Assembly (NCBI RefSeq): GCF_014205165.1
Contig: NZ_JACHMZ010000001.1
Span: forward strand, 6,244,501-6,308,500
DNA length: 64,000 nt
Reading direction: 5' to 3'
Source of the DNA: Micromonospora carbonacea
GTDB lineage: Bacteria; Actinomycetota; Actinomycetes; Mycobacteriales; Micromonosporaceae
Both the position numbers and the translations under genes were made by a program. The notes below the pieces were generated by a model, which ran no database searches, was not told where the DNA came from, and was given only the letters and a program-made list of their open reading frames with translations. Of this stretch, positions 8,431-17,907 are shown one piece after another; the first letter of the stretch is position 1, and every line of letters starts with the position of its first letter.

Positions 8431-10617
8431 TCAGAAGTCCTCGAATCGGTTCGTGTCCAGCCAGTCCGTGCCGTCCGTCTCGACGGCGTAGCCGAGACGT
8501 CGCAGCAGCTGGGCCAGCTGATGGAGACCGACAGGGCTCGCACCGTCGAGATGGACGGCGAACCGGCCGCTAAGCGCGTCCGGTAGACCTGCCCTACCCA
8601 GCCGCACCAGGATCGTGCGGTCGGGTTGCAATGCGACGGCCATGCCGGCGAGCACGTCAGGTGACCCGCCGGGACCGGGCGCGAAGAGCACCAGAGAGGC
8701 GGTGTGGTCGGCGAACGCCTGCCGGAGCACCGCACCGCGCTCGGGGGCGACGCTGCCGGTCCGGGCGACCAAATCATCCCATTCCAGAGGTCGCAACCTG
8801 ATATCGCGGAGAAAATCGAAGAGCGCCTTGCGAGCACGTTCGGCGTCGCCGTGGATTACGAACAGCTCCCGCTTCGGCTCATCCCGCGGTGCGTGCCGTG
8901 GCGAAGGTGGATCCGGCGGCCTCTTCGGCGGCCGAGGCGGCACCGGCCCACCGACCCAGAGCCAGGCCAGCTTGTCATACGACGTGGCCCGCACCCGCAG
9001 CTGCGTGAAATGGCCAGTGTTCAGACCGGAATGCCCCTCGGCGATGACGTTCGCGTGCAGACGGTCCGAGATCAGAGCCGCCAGGTCCGCGTCGGCATGG
9101 TCGGTGACGGCCCTGCGCAGGGCCTCGCTGTCCAGCAGCCGGCCGGTCTCGATGACGGTGTCGCCGGTGAACCCGATCGCCGCCGCGTGGAACGGCCCGG
9201 CCGCCACCGACAGACGCAGCCGAATCCGATCCTCCGGATGCGCGGCGTTGTCGGCCGCCACCAGCGCACGCCAGCCGTTGAGCAGCTTCGGAAGTGCGAG
9301 ATGCGGCTCAATGCGCGCGGGAAGAACGACCGTCATCCCGTCACCTGCGTCCTGATGATCCGCGTCGTGCATTGCCAGGCCGATGTCATCGAAGACCCGT
9401 CGCACGATTTCGGCCAGCCGCCGCCGTATCTCCATCTGCTGCAGCACTGTGCGGCCGGTGAACGCGACCACGTCGACCCCGAAACACATCCGCTGTTCCA
9501 TCGTGACGGGCTGCGCCGGTGCCGGCTGCGCGGAACGTACGACGACTGCCGAGCGCGGGGGCGCCGGATCCACCGAAGACGGGAGCACCTGTCGTGTCCG
9601 TTCCGCCCGGATGCGGACCTGTTCCAAGAAGTAGACGTCGTCGGCGAGCCACTGCGTCAACGCCGGCGCCAGGGCCCGATCCGTGGGCAGTGGCTCCGCC
9701 AAGGCTGACGTCATGTTCTCGCGCGCGATGTCGACGCTGCGCCGCATGCTGTTCAGCGCTTGCAGCGTGCCGATCACGGCGGCCTCGTCGGCAGCGAGTC
9801 CGTCCGCCTCATCTGCGGGCGAGCGTCCGGCGATCAACAGCTCGGTGATCCGGTCCATGCGGGTTGCGGCGCGGTACCGGACTCGATCCAGCTGGCTCCC
9901 GTCACCACGGACGCGGGCCGCATAGCGCAATTTGGCGGCGTGCATCAGATAGCGGCCCAGCGGCGGTAGGAGCACGTCGCCGGAGCTCCAGGTAAACCGG
10001 CTAAGGCGGTCGTCCTCGTCGGGTCGGCCCAGCACGACGAGTCGCCGCAGCGCGTGGTCGCCCCCCGGTGTCACCTCCCAGACGGTGAAGTGATCAACAG
10101 GCGTTTCCCTCGTCCACCACCGATCGCCGTCATCATCCTGCTCCGGCAACGCCGCGCGCACGTCGGCTTGCTCAGGTTCGGCCGACTTCGCCTGATAGAT
10201 AGCGGCACCGCCCAGCAGTGCGCTGACGCCGCCTGCGGTCAGGCCCCGCCACCACCGGCTGTACTCGATCCACCCGGGGGCGACTGCGGCGCCGACCCGA
10301 TTCCGCCGCACCGGCGGCGCCAACGGTGTGGCCATCACCAGCGAGACGTTCAGGACGTCGTGCTCGCGTCGCGCGATGGCTTGGAAATTGACGGCCGGGT
10401 CCTGAAGTCCCGCCAGCGCACCTTCTGGCATGTGGGCATCGACGGGAAGGTTCGCGGGCAGCGAGGTGCCGTCGATCGCGCGCGTCATGCCCAGCTGGGT
10501 ACGGCACGCTTCCCACAGCAGCGCCACCTGATGCAGCGCGAGCTCGGCGTCCGGCCCGCTGAGCGGAGCGAACAGGTGTAAAACGAACTCCTGCTCAGCG
10601 ATCGGGTCGGTCACCAC
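8431..10617 (-). CDS. CATRA-N / membrane helix / class III cyclase-like / TIR-like fusion protein
   Basis: A 728-residue multidomain protein. Residues 1-100 resemble the CATRA-N domain (LWEACRTQLGM, then IARREHDVLNVSLVMA). About 120-142 is a hydrophobic helix. About 375-575 is a class III nucleotide-cyclase-like domain with metal-site aspartates at VDVVAFTGR (Asp382) and DAGDGM. The usual Asn of the VNxAxR motif is Glu here (TVIETGRLL), so cyclase activity is doubtful. About 584-728 is a TIR-like domain clearly related to the protein at 6948-7490: it shares the VIHG start and the GTDWLD-NRF end, but is about 24 residues shorter around the active site, and NVLLEAGMAL has become DVLAGMAV, losing the catalytic Glu. 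It is the last gene of a three-gene leftward unit and overlaps the small-protein gene by 23 bp. Confidence 0.7.
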   Translation of the reverse strand: MVTDPIAEQEFVLHLFAPLSGPDAELALHQVALLWEACRTQLGMTRAIDGTSLPANLPVDAHMPEGALAGLQDPAVNFQAIARREHDVLNVSLVMATPLAPPVRRNRVGAAVAPGWIEYSRWWRGLTAGGVSALLGGAAIYQAKSAEPEQADVRAALPEQDDDGDRWWTRETPVDHFTVWEVTPGGDHALRRLVVLGRPDEDDRLSRFTWSSGDVLLPPLGRYLMHAAKLRYAARVRGDGSQLDRVRYRAATRMDRITELLIAGRSPADEADGLAADEAAVIGTLQALNSMRRSVDIARENMTSALAEPLPTDRALAPALTQWLADDVYFLEQVRIRAERTRQVLPSSVDPAPPRSAVVVRSAQPAPAQPVTMEQRMCFGVDVVAFTGRTVLQQMEIRRRLAEIVRRVFDDIGLAMHDADHQDAGDGMTVVLPARIEPHLALPKLLNGWRALVAADNAAHPEDRIRLRLSVAAGPFHAAAIGFTGDTVIETGRLLDSEALRRAVTDHADADLAALISDRLHANVIAEGHSGLNTGHFTQLRVRATSYDKLAWLWVGGPVPPRPPKRPPDPPSPRHAPRDEPKRELFVIHGDAERARKALFDFLRDIRLRPLEWDDLVARTGSVAPERGAVLRQAFADHTASLVLFAPGPGGSPDVLAGMAVALQPDRTILVRLGRAGLPDALSGRFAVHLDGASPVGLHQLAQLLRRLGYAVETDGTDWLDTNRFEDF

Positions 10618-10975
10618 GGTCGCCCCTGGTCGGCGGCGTGTCCTGTTGCTCCCTGCTCTGGCGGTGTGGATCCCCGGTTAGCGAATGCACGAGCGTGTTC
10701 CGGCGATCGAGAACCGGCTCCGGCATTCCGCCTTTCTCAGCCGATCCGATCCGATGCGCCCGTACTGGCCCGCTCAGCTCCAGCTCAACGACGACGTCCC
10801 GAACCTCGTCGGCTTCCCCGGTGGCGAGGGCCACCTCGAGCCGGCTCAGCAGGATTTCGATGTGTTCCCACCGCTCAGGCACCAATTCCCACAAGACCAT
10901 ATCCTGCAACAAGTCCAGCGCGTCGCCGATCGTCTCGGCGTCCCAGCCCTCGGAGCGTTCCATGGCCAACCACAA
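10595..10975 (-). CDS. CATRA-associated small protein
   Basis: A 126-residue protein from TTG 10975, or 122 residues from ATG 10963; no strong ribosome-binding site decides between them. The core DALDLLQDMVLWELVPERW, then LEVALATGEADEVRDVVVEL, then GPVRAHRI matches what I recall of the small helical component that accompanies CATRA proteins and CHAT proteases in predicted conflict systems. The C-terminal third is polar and low in structure. It sits between the CHAT protease gene (ends 11085) and the CATRA-fusion gene (begins 10617), overlapping the latter, which suggests translational coupling and a three-protein complex. Biochemical role is unknown. Confidence 0.65.
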   Translation of the reverse strand: MWLAMERSEGWDAETIGDALDLLQDMVLWELVPERWEHIEILLSRLEVALATGEADEVRDVVVELELSGPVRAHRIGSAEKGGMPEPVLDRRNTLVHSLTGDPHRQSREQQDTPPTRGDRGDRPDR

Positions 10976-11084
10976 TAGCCATCACATGCCCTCGCCAAGA
11001 CCACCCGATCCGCTGACCTTTCGGACTGACCTGTAGCCGGGGGTATCGACGTCCATGCCGGGCTGAACCTCGTACGGGTGCGCC

Positions 11085-14000
11085 TCAGCGTCGTCGCGAC
11101 CGCACCGGCCTGCTGGAACTTCCGACCACCACGAACGCGGCCCACACCTGTGGGAGCGTGGCGGCATGGCGCGACCCGGCAGACACTCCAGTCTCGGCCG
11201 CGAACTGTTTCAGGTCCCCGGGACCGGCATCGCGCATCCATCGCTGCGCCCTTGCCATAGCCCGCGCCGGAGTGTCACCGTCCCGATAGTTGGCGTAAAA
11301 GCGGCTTACCAACAGCGCCCCGAACTTGTCGTTCGTACGCCACAAGGAGCCGACCACAGCCGCCGCTCCGGCGTAACCGAGTAGCCCCGGAAGTCCGAGC
11401 GCCTCATCGGGAGTACGGACGATATCGGTGACCGCACTCTCGCAGGCAGAGGCGACCACCAGCTGCACGTCACGTAGGAGGTCGTGATCAAAGAGGTCGA
11501 GTGCACTCAGCTTGTCGAATCCCGCGAGATAAAGGCACGACCGCAGCGGCTCTACCGGGTCATAGCTGCCGTGGCAGGCGAAATGGACGTGGGTGGCGTC
11601 CCGCACCCGGGCGAGGACCCCCTCCCGGGTAGCCGTGGCTCCGGGGAGATCATGCACCCGACCGCTGAAGAGCCTCCGCACGGCGGCGACCTCCCGTACG
11701 GTGTGGGATAGCGCGTCGTCGGGCCGCACAGTGAGTAGCCTGGCCTCGTCAGACGGCACCGCGCCTTGCGCGGCGAGCAGCGCTCGAGCGGACGGCGTAT
11801 ACGAGACGTCGGCATCGTCGATGAAGTAACGGGTTTGGCCGGCTCTGCGGTAGCGCGCAGCATGCAGCGGTAGGGCACCAAGCAGTCCCGTCGGCACTAG
11901 GACCACGCCGGGTGTCCCGCGCTTGACCAGCAACTCGCCCACCGCGCCGAGGAATCTGTTTCCTAGCAGGTCGAGCACCGCGTTGTCGTAAGGAGCCTCG
12001 ACGGAGGTCAGAGTGTCGAAGAGGATGCCAACGGTGAGCGGGCCGAAGCACACAATAATCTCGCGGGAGGCGGTGACCAACAGGGCGGCGCTGCCGGGTC
12101 GGGCGGTGAGCAGGTAGCAGATCGGCGCTTCAGGCGAAGCGGCTCGAAACGGAACATCCTCGGGTCTCTTTGCAAAGTTCTCGAACTTGGGTAGTGCCCG
12201 GATTGCCTCCAGCGCCGCTCCCATCCGAGACTGCGCATCGGCCAGCATGCCGCGTACCTGCCAGCGCTGCGCCTCGTCCTCTGGTAGGAGGAGGCGTTGT
12301 CGGCGTTCGGCTTCGGCAACGAGCAGGACGGCGGCCTCGTAGTCCTCCGCCTGCCGGGCGGCTCGCGTACGAAGTCGCTCGATGTCGCTACGGTCCCGGT
12401 CCAGCAGTCGGCCGAGTTCACGCGCCCTGCCAGTCTCGAGGACTGCCACTGCCTCTTCGAGTCGACCACATCGGGCGAGGGCGTACGCGGCGTCTTGGTG
12501 CAGGCCAGCAGCGCGGGAGAGTTCGGCTTCGCGGCCGGCGCCGGTGACGACAGTGCCGTAGCGATTCTCGACTTCAGCAACGGCCTCGAGGAACAATTGC
12601 GCCGCATGTGGCCAGTCGTCCGCAGCCCCGTACCGATGCGCGAGGGCCGCGGACACCCTGCCAGCGTGTGCCGGCGCCATACCGGTAGTTGCCAGTTGAT
12701 GGCAGCGCTCGAGCAGGTCCGTGACCAAATCTGCATCGCCAACTCGACCGCGTACGGTCAGGGCCTCTGCAAGATCAAGGGCTGACTCAACCCACTGCGA
12801 GGGCACCTCAGCCATCGGCCGGGCGGCAAGACATCGGGTCAGGAGGGCAACAATCCGATCGTGGTCCGGGTCGAAGAGCCGGCTCAGCGCGTAAGCGAGA
12901 TTGCGACTGGCCTTACACTCCTCGCTGGCGGCGCCATGGTGCCGAAAGAGACGCACCGCCGTCTCGTAGAGGCGAACAGCCTCGGCGAGGAACTCGGCAT
13001 CCAGTCTGGCCGATGACTCCAGAGCGTTGGCGAGGTTTCCGGCGATACCGGCGTGGATGAGCGGCGCCTGGTCGACCGGCACGAGCGCGAGGGCGTAGCG
13101 ATAGGCCTCGATGGCCTCATGCGGAGCGGGTCGGCCTTCCCCGGCAGCCCGCATCGCGAGGACAGTACCGACGGCATCCGCGGCCTGTGCTTGATCAACC
13201 TGGCTCCCCTCCGCGTCGTAGAAGATCTGGGCAGCGCGAGCGTGGTGCAATGCCCGGTCGAGATTTGCGTCTCGATCACCGTCGATGCGAGCGCGGAGGA
13301 CGAGGCTGAGGTTGGTGTGACATGCTGCGATTTTTTCCGCGTCTTCGAGCAACGAGAGTGCATTAGCCAAATACTCCTCTGCGTGGGCGAGGCTGCCCGG
13401 GACGTCTGCCAGCTCCTCCGCCGACCAGACGAGACCCAGGTCCATCATGGCGGTTGCATGAGCCTGCGGGTCATGCTCGATCGTCAGGATCGCAAGCGCC
13501 GCGATGATCCGATCCCGCGCCCGCCGCAAGGATGCACGCCGGTCCACCGGATACTCGAGATAGGCGTTGCCGAGCGCCAGCATCGTTCTCGCCCAATTGG
13601 CAGGGTGGGTCCGGCGACGGTAGGTCAGCAGCGCACGCCTCAGCGCTCGGATTGCGTTGTCGGACTCACCGCGCGGATCGGGGCCGCCCAGCTGACGCCA
13701 CCAACTTCCCACCATCAGCAGCGCGGCGGCAGACTGCTCTTCCGCGCCCGCCTGTTCCAGTAGGTCCGCCGCTGCGGAAGCCCAGTCGATGGCCTCGCGT
13801 CGGCGGCCTCTCGCGCCAGCCTCAATCGCTAGCGCCCGCTGAAGAAGCAGGAAGCCGTGCACGGCGGGATACCGATCCGCAGGTACCGCCGTGATCATCG
13901 ATTCGAGCACTGTCCCGATACGCTCGTCGTTTAGCAGCAACCGGCGGAGCAGCCCTCGCAATCGGTCCGGCAACTCGGCCGCACCCGACAGGTCCTGCAA

Positions 14001-15203
14001 AAACCGCCACTGCGCCTCGAGCCGTGCAGGCAAGGCCGAGTCCGGATGCGCCAACAGCACGTCCAACCGGCGGCGTTCCCGAGCAGAGCAGTCGCGGCGG
14101 AGCTGCAAGGCAAGATCCAGAGCGAGCTCTGTGAGAAGTAATGGCCGCTGAGCCACCAGCTGCTCAGCTACCGCCCTGGTGCGAGCCGCACACAATTGCC
14201 GGAGGTCCGCCTCTGTCTCCAGTTGCGTCCGCCACGCCACGACCTGCGGTTCTACGGGGAGGCGCGCCTCGGCCAGCTGCGCGTACCGGATGGCGTCCGG
14301 CAAATTACCGCACCGCCGGGCCAGGAACTCACTTGCGGCCAGGGCCGTTCCCGCAGCGGCGGACGGCGACGGCACGGCGTCGAATAGGGCGACCGCCTCG
14401 TCGAGAAGTTCGACAGCTGCTTCTATGCGGTCTTCAACCATGAGGGCTTCAGCGAGATCCCGGACGGCACGTGCCTCACCCTCGGGATCGCCAGTACCCC
14501 GGAACAGCTCCCGCGACTCTTCGGCGCACCTGACCGCCGCCTCGTGGTGGCCTGTCGCGAAGAGCATCTGCGAGACGTCGCCGAAGGCACGCGCTTCGCC
14601 GGCCAGGTCGCCGCACGCACGGTAGACGAGAGCTGACCGATGATACAGATCTGCAGCTTCACCATAACGGCGCGCGTTTCGCCGTAGCTGACCGAGGTGG
14701 GCGAGGGCTCGAGCGCGTAAGCCATCTTCACCGATCCGTCCTGCCCCGTCGACAACCTCGTGAGACAGTTGCTCTGCCGCGACATCGCGCTCAAGGTACT
14801 GCAAAGCGATTCCGAGATTCTGCGTGAAGATCAAGTATTGGTCGGCACGCACGGCAAGACGGCGGCCTCGTTCACTATGGTCAGCGACTGCCGGCCAGTC
14901 CTTCAGGACCACAAGAAAGGGGATCATTCCATTCAGCAGCTCCGCTGATTCCGGCACACCCGCCTCGGTCAACTGCGTCAACGCGGGCCGGACGGCTAGG
15001 AACCACTCCATCGCCGCGAGCCGCTGCCGGGCATCGCCGCTTGTGAACATCACCCGCGACTCCCTCATAAGATCGTCGCGCAGTCTGGCGTTCACGGCTC
15101 CAATCATGCCCTCCACCGCCAAAGTTCGAGGGCGGGCGAACGGGGAGCGCCGGACAAGTCCTGGCCACGCGGCGGGCATCGGCGGGATGTCCGCCAGGGC
15201 CAC
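11085..15203 (-). CDS. Large TPR-CHAT protease of the CATRA-type operon
   Basis: The longest frame is 1372 residues from GTG 15203. ATG 15107 is a reasonable alternative start, preceded by GGTGGAGGGC, and would drop a 32-residue Pro/Arg-rich leader. Most of the protein is TPR-like helical repeats (for example ARALAHLGQLRRNARRYGEAADLY). The C-terminal CHAT domain has VHFACHGSYD (His1211) and VASACESAV (Cys1254, longest-frame numbering). It is the first gene of the leftward unit with the CATRA-associated small protein (about 110 bp downstream) and the CATRA/cyclase-like/TIR fusion. In such modules the CHAT protease is the presumed effector and the CATRA proteins its regulators. Confidence 0.85.
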   Translation of the reverse strand: MALADIPPMPAAWPGLVRRSPFARPRTLAVEGMIGAVNARLRDDLMRESRVMFTSGDARQRLAAMEWFLAVRPALTQLTEAGVPESAELLNGMIPFLVVLKDWPAVADHSERGRRLAVRADQYLIFTQNLGIALQYLERDVAAEQLSHEVVDGAGRIGEDGLRARALAHLGQLRRNARRYGEAADLYHRSALVYRACGDLAGEARAFGDVSQMLFATGHHEAAVRCAEESRELFRGTGDPEGEARAVRDLAEALMVEDRIEAAVELLDEAVALFDAVPSPSAAAGTALAASEFLARRCGNLPDAIRYAQLAEARLPVEPQVVAWRTQLETEADLRQLCAARTRAVAEQLVAQRPLLLTELALDLALQLRRDCSARERRRLDVLLAHPDSALPARLEAQWRFLQDLSGAAELPDRLRGLLRRLLLNDERIGTVLESMITAVPADRYPAVHGFLLLQRALAIEAGARGRRREAIDWASAAADLLEQAGAEEQSAAALLMVGSWWRQLGGPDPRGESDNAIRALRRALLTYRRRTHPANWARTMLALGNAYLEYPVDRRASLRRARDRIIAALAILTIEHDPQAHATAMMDLGLVWSAEELADVPGSLAHAEEYLANALSLLEDAEKIAACHTNLSLVLRARIDGDRDANLDRALHHARAAQIFYDAEGSQVDQAQAADAVGTVLAMRAAGEGRPAPHEAIEAYRYALALVPVDQAPLIHAGIAGNLANALESSARLDAEFLAEAVRLYETAVRLFRHHGAASEECKASRNLAYALSRLFDPDHDRIVALLTRCLAARPMAEVPSQWVESALDLAEALTVRGRVGDADLVTDLLERCHQLATTGMAPAHAGRVSAALAHRYGAADDWPHAAQLFLEAVAEVENRYGTVVTGAGREAELSRAAGLHQDAAYALARCGRLEEAVAVLETGRARELGRLLDRDRSDIERLRTRAARQAEDYEAAVLLVAEAERRQRLLLPEDEAQRWQVRGMLADAQSRMGAALEAIRALPKFENFAKRPEDVPFRAASPEAPICYLLTARPGSAALLVTASREIIVCFGPLTVGILFDTLTSVEAPYDNAVLDLLGNRFLGAVGELLVKRGTPGVVLVPTGLLGALPLHAARYRRAGQTRYFIDDADVSYTPSARALLAAQGAVPSDEARLLTVRPDDALSHTVREVAAVRRLFSGRVHDLPGATATREGVLARVRDATHVHFACHGSYDPVEPLRSCLYLAGFDKLSALDLFDHDLLRDVQLVVASACESAVTDIVRTPDEALGLPGLLGYAGAAAVVGSLWRTNDKFGALLVSRFYANYRDGDTPARAMARAQRWMRDAGPGDLKQFAAETGVSAGSRHAATLPQVWAAFVVVGSSSRPVRSRRR

Positions 15204-15588
15204 GACGAGTAGCCGGGCGGGTGTCTGCGGGCCGCTCGCCGCCGAGTATGGAGCACGCGTCGGCGAGCATCGAGACGGTTGACGTGCAAGACGGGACCGA
15301 CCTGGTCCAGGGCGCCTGCGGGGCGGCCGTACGGTCCGAGCTGCCAGCCGTGTTCAACAGCAGAATCAGCAGCCCGGTGCAGCGCTCCCCCTGCGCGCGG
15401 CCCTGCTAGTACTTCAGTAGGGCCGCGCGCCGCTGGCGCGAGCGCGACGGTAACGATGGCGACGGTCGAGCGCGGCCGAGAGCATTCGTAGCCTGAAGAC
15501 GCGACACCCGCACAACACCGCCGGCCGCCATGGCAGTCGCGTCGGAAGCGGCGCATCCTGCCCCCATACAGCAGGAGGTGTCACCGGC
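15204..15588. other. Intergenic spacer, no gene seen
   Basis: This gap lies between the leftward CATRA-operon CHAT gene and the rightward integrase. It presumably contains both promoters. No convincing coding region, tRNA or hairpin was recognised. Confidence 0.4.
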
Positions 15589-16512
15589 ATGACGACATCA
15601 GGCGTGATCTTCAAACGGTGCGGATGCCGCGACGCGAACCGGCGGCGACTCGAGCGGTCCTGTCCTCAACTATCGGAGCGCAGACACGGCAGTTGGTACT
15701 TCCACTGCTCAGCCACGAACCTACTCGGCCGCCGCGAGCGGATCCGCCGTGGCGGCAACCCCTCGCAGGCCGCCGCCCGCCACGCTCGCGACGAATGGCT
15801 GACCGCCACGCAGGCGGACCGGACGGCACAGGGCTGGACGGTCGAGCGGTGGCTGCGGCACTGGCTCGACAACCGCACGAAGATCCGGCCCACCACCCGC
15901 TTTCACTACACCCGAGACGTCGAGAACGTCCTCATCCCGCAGCTCGGCCGCTACCGTTTGGCCGACCTCGACGCCCCGCTCCTGCGCACCGTGTTCGCGC
16001 AGATATCGGCGACGAGAAACAGCAAGGGCCGTCCGCAGTCCGCCTCGGCGATGAACCATCTGCGCACCACCCTGCGGGCCGCCCTCAACCTCGCGGTCAA
16101 GGAAGGCATCCTGGACTGCAACCCGGCCCGGCACATCGAGATCACCGGCTACCAGCAACCCCACGCCAAGGTCTGGACCGACGCCCGCGTCGAGTCCTGG
16201 GAACAGACCGGCGCCCGGCCGGCCGTCGCGGTCTGGACCGCCGACCACCTCGCCGAGTTCCTCAGCGCAGTGAACGACGACCCCCTGTTCGCCCTCTGGT
16301 GGCTCGCCGGCCTGCGCGGACTGCGCTGCGGTGAGCTGTGCGGGCTGCGGTGGTCCGACATCGACCTCGACCGCGGCACCCTGACCATCGAACGCAACCG
16401 CACCACCGCCGGCTACCAGACCGTCGAAGGCCAACCCAAGACCCCCGCCGGACGGCGGTCGGTCGGTCGCCCTCGACAAACGCAGCGTGCAGATCCTGCG
16501 CCCTCACCGGCA
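15589..16512 (+). pseudogene. Tyrosine recombinase/integrase, frameshifted and truncated
   Basis: The N-terminal part has the actinomycete ICE/phage integrase layout: a small arm domain, a core-binding domain (about residues 75-165, RPTTRFHYTRDVENVLIPQL), then the start of the catalytic domain with GLRCGELCGLRWSDIDL, which carries the first catalytic Arg. At 16457-16468 the sequence is GGTC three times in tandem. Removing one copy restores the frame into VALDKRSVQILRPHR, the expected next segment. About 15 codons later the sequence changes abruptly to an IS1380 transposase tail. The H-x-x-R box and the nucleophilic Tyr are therefore missing and the recombinase must be inactive. A tRNA-Arg fragment resembling an att site lies 1.9 kb downstream. 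Confidence 0.75.
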
Positions 16513-16727
16513 TCGACCTACTTGCCTGGACCCATCACCTGCTCCTGGACGGCGAACTGGCCACCGCCGAGCCCAAGAAACTGCGCTACCGGCTACTACA
16601 CGTCGCAGCCCGCATCACCCGCACCGCCAGACGCACCCGCCTACGCATCGCCGAGGGCTGGCCCTGGGCCGTAGACCTGGTCAACGCGTTCACGCGCCGG
16701 GCCGCGCTACCACAGCCAGTCACCTGA
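16499..16727 (+). pseudogene. IS1380-family transposase C-terminal fragment
   Basis: The frame reads LTGIDLLAWTHHLLLDGELA, then KKLRYRLLHVAARITRTARR, then LRIAEGWPWAVDLVNAFTR to a stop at 16727. This is the characteristic C-terminus of IS1380-type transposases. The N-terminal DDE core is absent, and the fragment joins directly to the integrase remnant, so a deletion joined the two. Confidence 0.65.
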
Positions 16728-17019
16728 ACCCTGCCCCCGCATCCCGACGAGCCAGCACTTGGAGGACCCCGGCCACCACGCCGGGCCATCAGCATGCCCG
16801 CGCATCCGGGACTCCGCCCAGCCGGCGTCGACTCACCCAGCCTGCTGCGCCTGCGCGACGTCGCAATCTGGACACGCCACAGCCGATCGCGCAACGCACG
16901 CGATGCGCGACAAGCGGTCGGGACACCCGAGCCTGGCATCACCTTTACCGAGTAGCCCTCATGGGCAGCCTGTCGTTGAGATCACCCGTTCCTCGCCCAG
17001 CGCCGAGGGATACCGTGCC

Positions 17020-17907
17020 GTGGTGCCCGTACGCCGGAAGCCACGTAACGGATGGTCACGCGATCATCGTCGCGCGGCCATCGCAGTGTTGCTGTCAGCC
17101 GCGATGATCGAGATCCGGGCGCTGGCGTCGAGCCCGGACCGGTCGAGACACCCAGATGGGCACCTTGCCGAGATCCGGCTCATTGCCGACGTCTGCCACA
17201 ACCTGCCCTGGGCCGACCAGCCCCGGCCAGTCGGCGAGTACGACGGACTTGTCTGCACCTGGCAGACCGCCAACGACTTCCAGCGCTCCTGGCTCCGCAA
17301 GCACTTCGCCCGAGCCGGCATCGACACCGCGTTCTTGGAGCAGGCACCGCGCCTCCCACGGCCGGCCACCGCACCCGACATCCGGCCCACCTGGAAGCGG
17401 TGGCAACTCCCCCGGGACCCCACGTTCCTCGCGGTCGACTCACGCACCCTCGCCGACCTCGTGCGCCGGGCCCGGGCGGTCGACCACCACGACCCCACAC
17501 ACGGGCCAGTACGCACTGACTTCATCGAATGGTTCCTCGATCATCTTCACCCGAATGGCAAGCACATCCTCCGTCCCAGCCGCCACAACGAGACCCTCTT
17601 CCAACCCGACGGCCCGAACGACCTACGTCAGTACCGGGCCCTGGTGACCATGAGCGACGAGACGCTCATCGTCCACCACCCGCGCCTGCGCGCAACAGAC
17701 GTCGCAGCACTGCCCACCAACCTTCACCTACTGCGTCGCCTACAGCTCGGCGCCGTTCCGCCTCGCCGACAAGAAACCGACGCCGGCCTCTGGGCACGCC
17801 AACACCTCGCCACACAGCCCAACTGCCGCGACTGCACCGCAGTCAACACCCCAAGCGATGTTGACGCGACGAATCAGCCTCCAATCGACCCACCGGCAAC
17901 CTCTTGA
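17020..17907 (+). CDS. Hypothetical protein
   Basis: A protein of about 295 residues. GTG 17020 is preferred because GAGGG lies ten bases upstream; ATG 17104 and longer upstream frames are possible. It begins with a short basic stretch, then a hydrophobic-helical segment (AAIAVLLSAAMIEIRALA), then LIADVCHNLPW, and is Pro/Arg-rich towards the end. I do not recognise a domain. It sits in a decayed integrative-element region between the broken integrase and the tRNA-Arg fragment, so it may be element cargo. Confidence 0.45.
   Translation: MVPVRRKPRNGWSRDHRRAAIAVLLSAAMIEIRALASSPDRSRHPDGHLAEIRLIADVCHNLPWADQPRPVGEYDGLVCTWQTANDFQRSWLRKHFARAGIDTAFLEQAPRLPRPATAPDIRPTWKRWQLPRDPTFLAVDSRTLADLVRRARAVDHHDPTHGPVRTDFIEWFLDHLHPNGKHILRPSRHNETLFQPDGPNDLRQYRALVTMSDETLIVHHPRLRATDVAALPTNLHLLRRLQLGAVPPRRQETDAGLWARQHLATQPNCRDCTAVNTPSDVDATNQPPIDPPATS

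Noticed and set aside
6948..10617. CBASS interpretation of the TIR-like genes
   Set aside because: No CD-NTase, Cap2/Cap3 or HORMA gene is in the window; the ThsA-macro neighbour fits Thoeris better.
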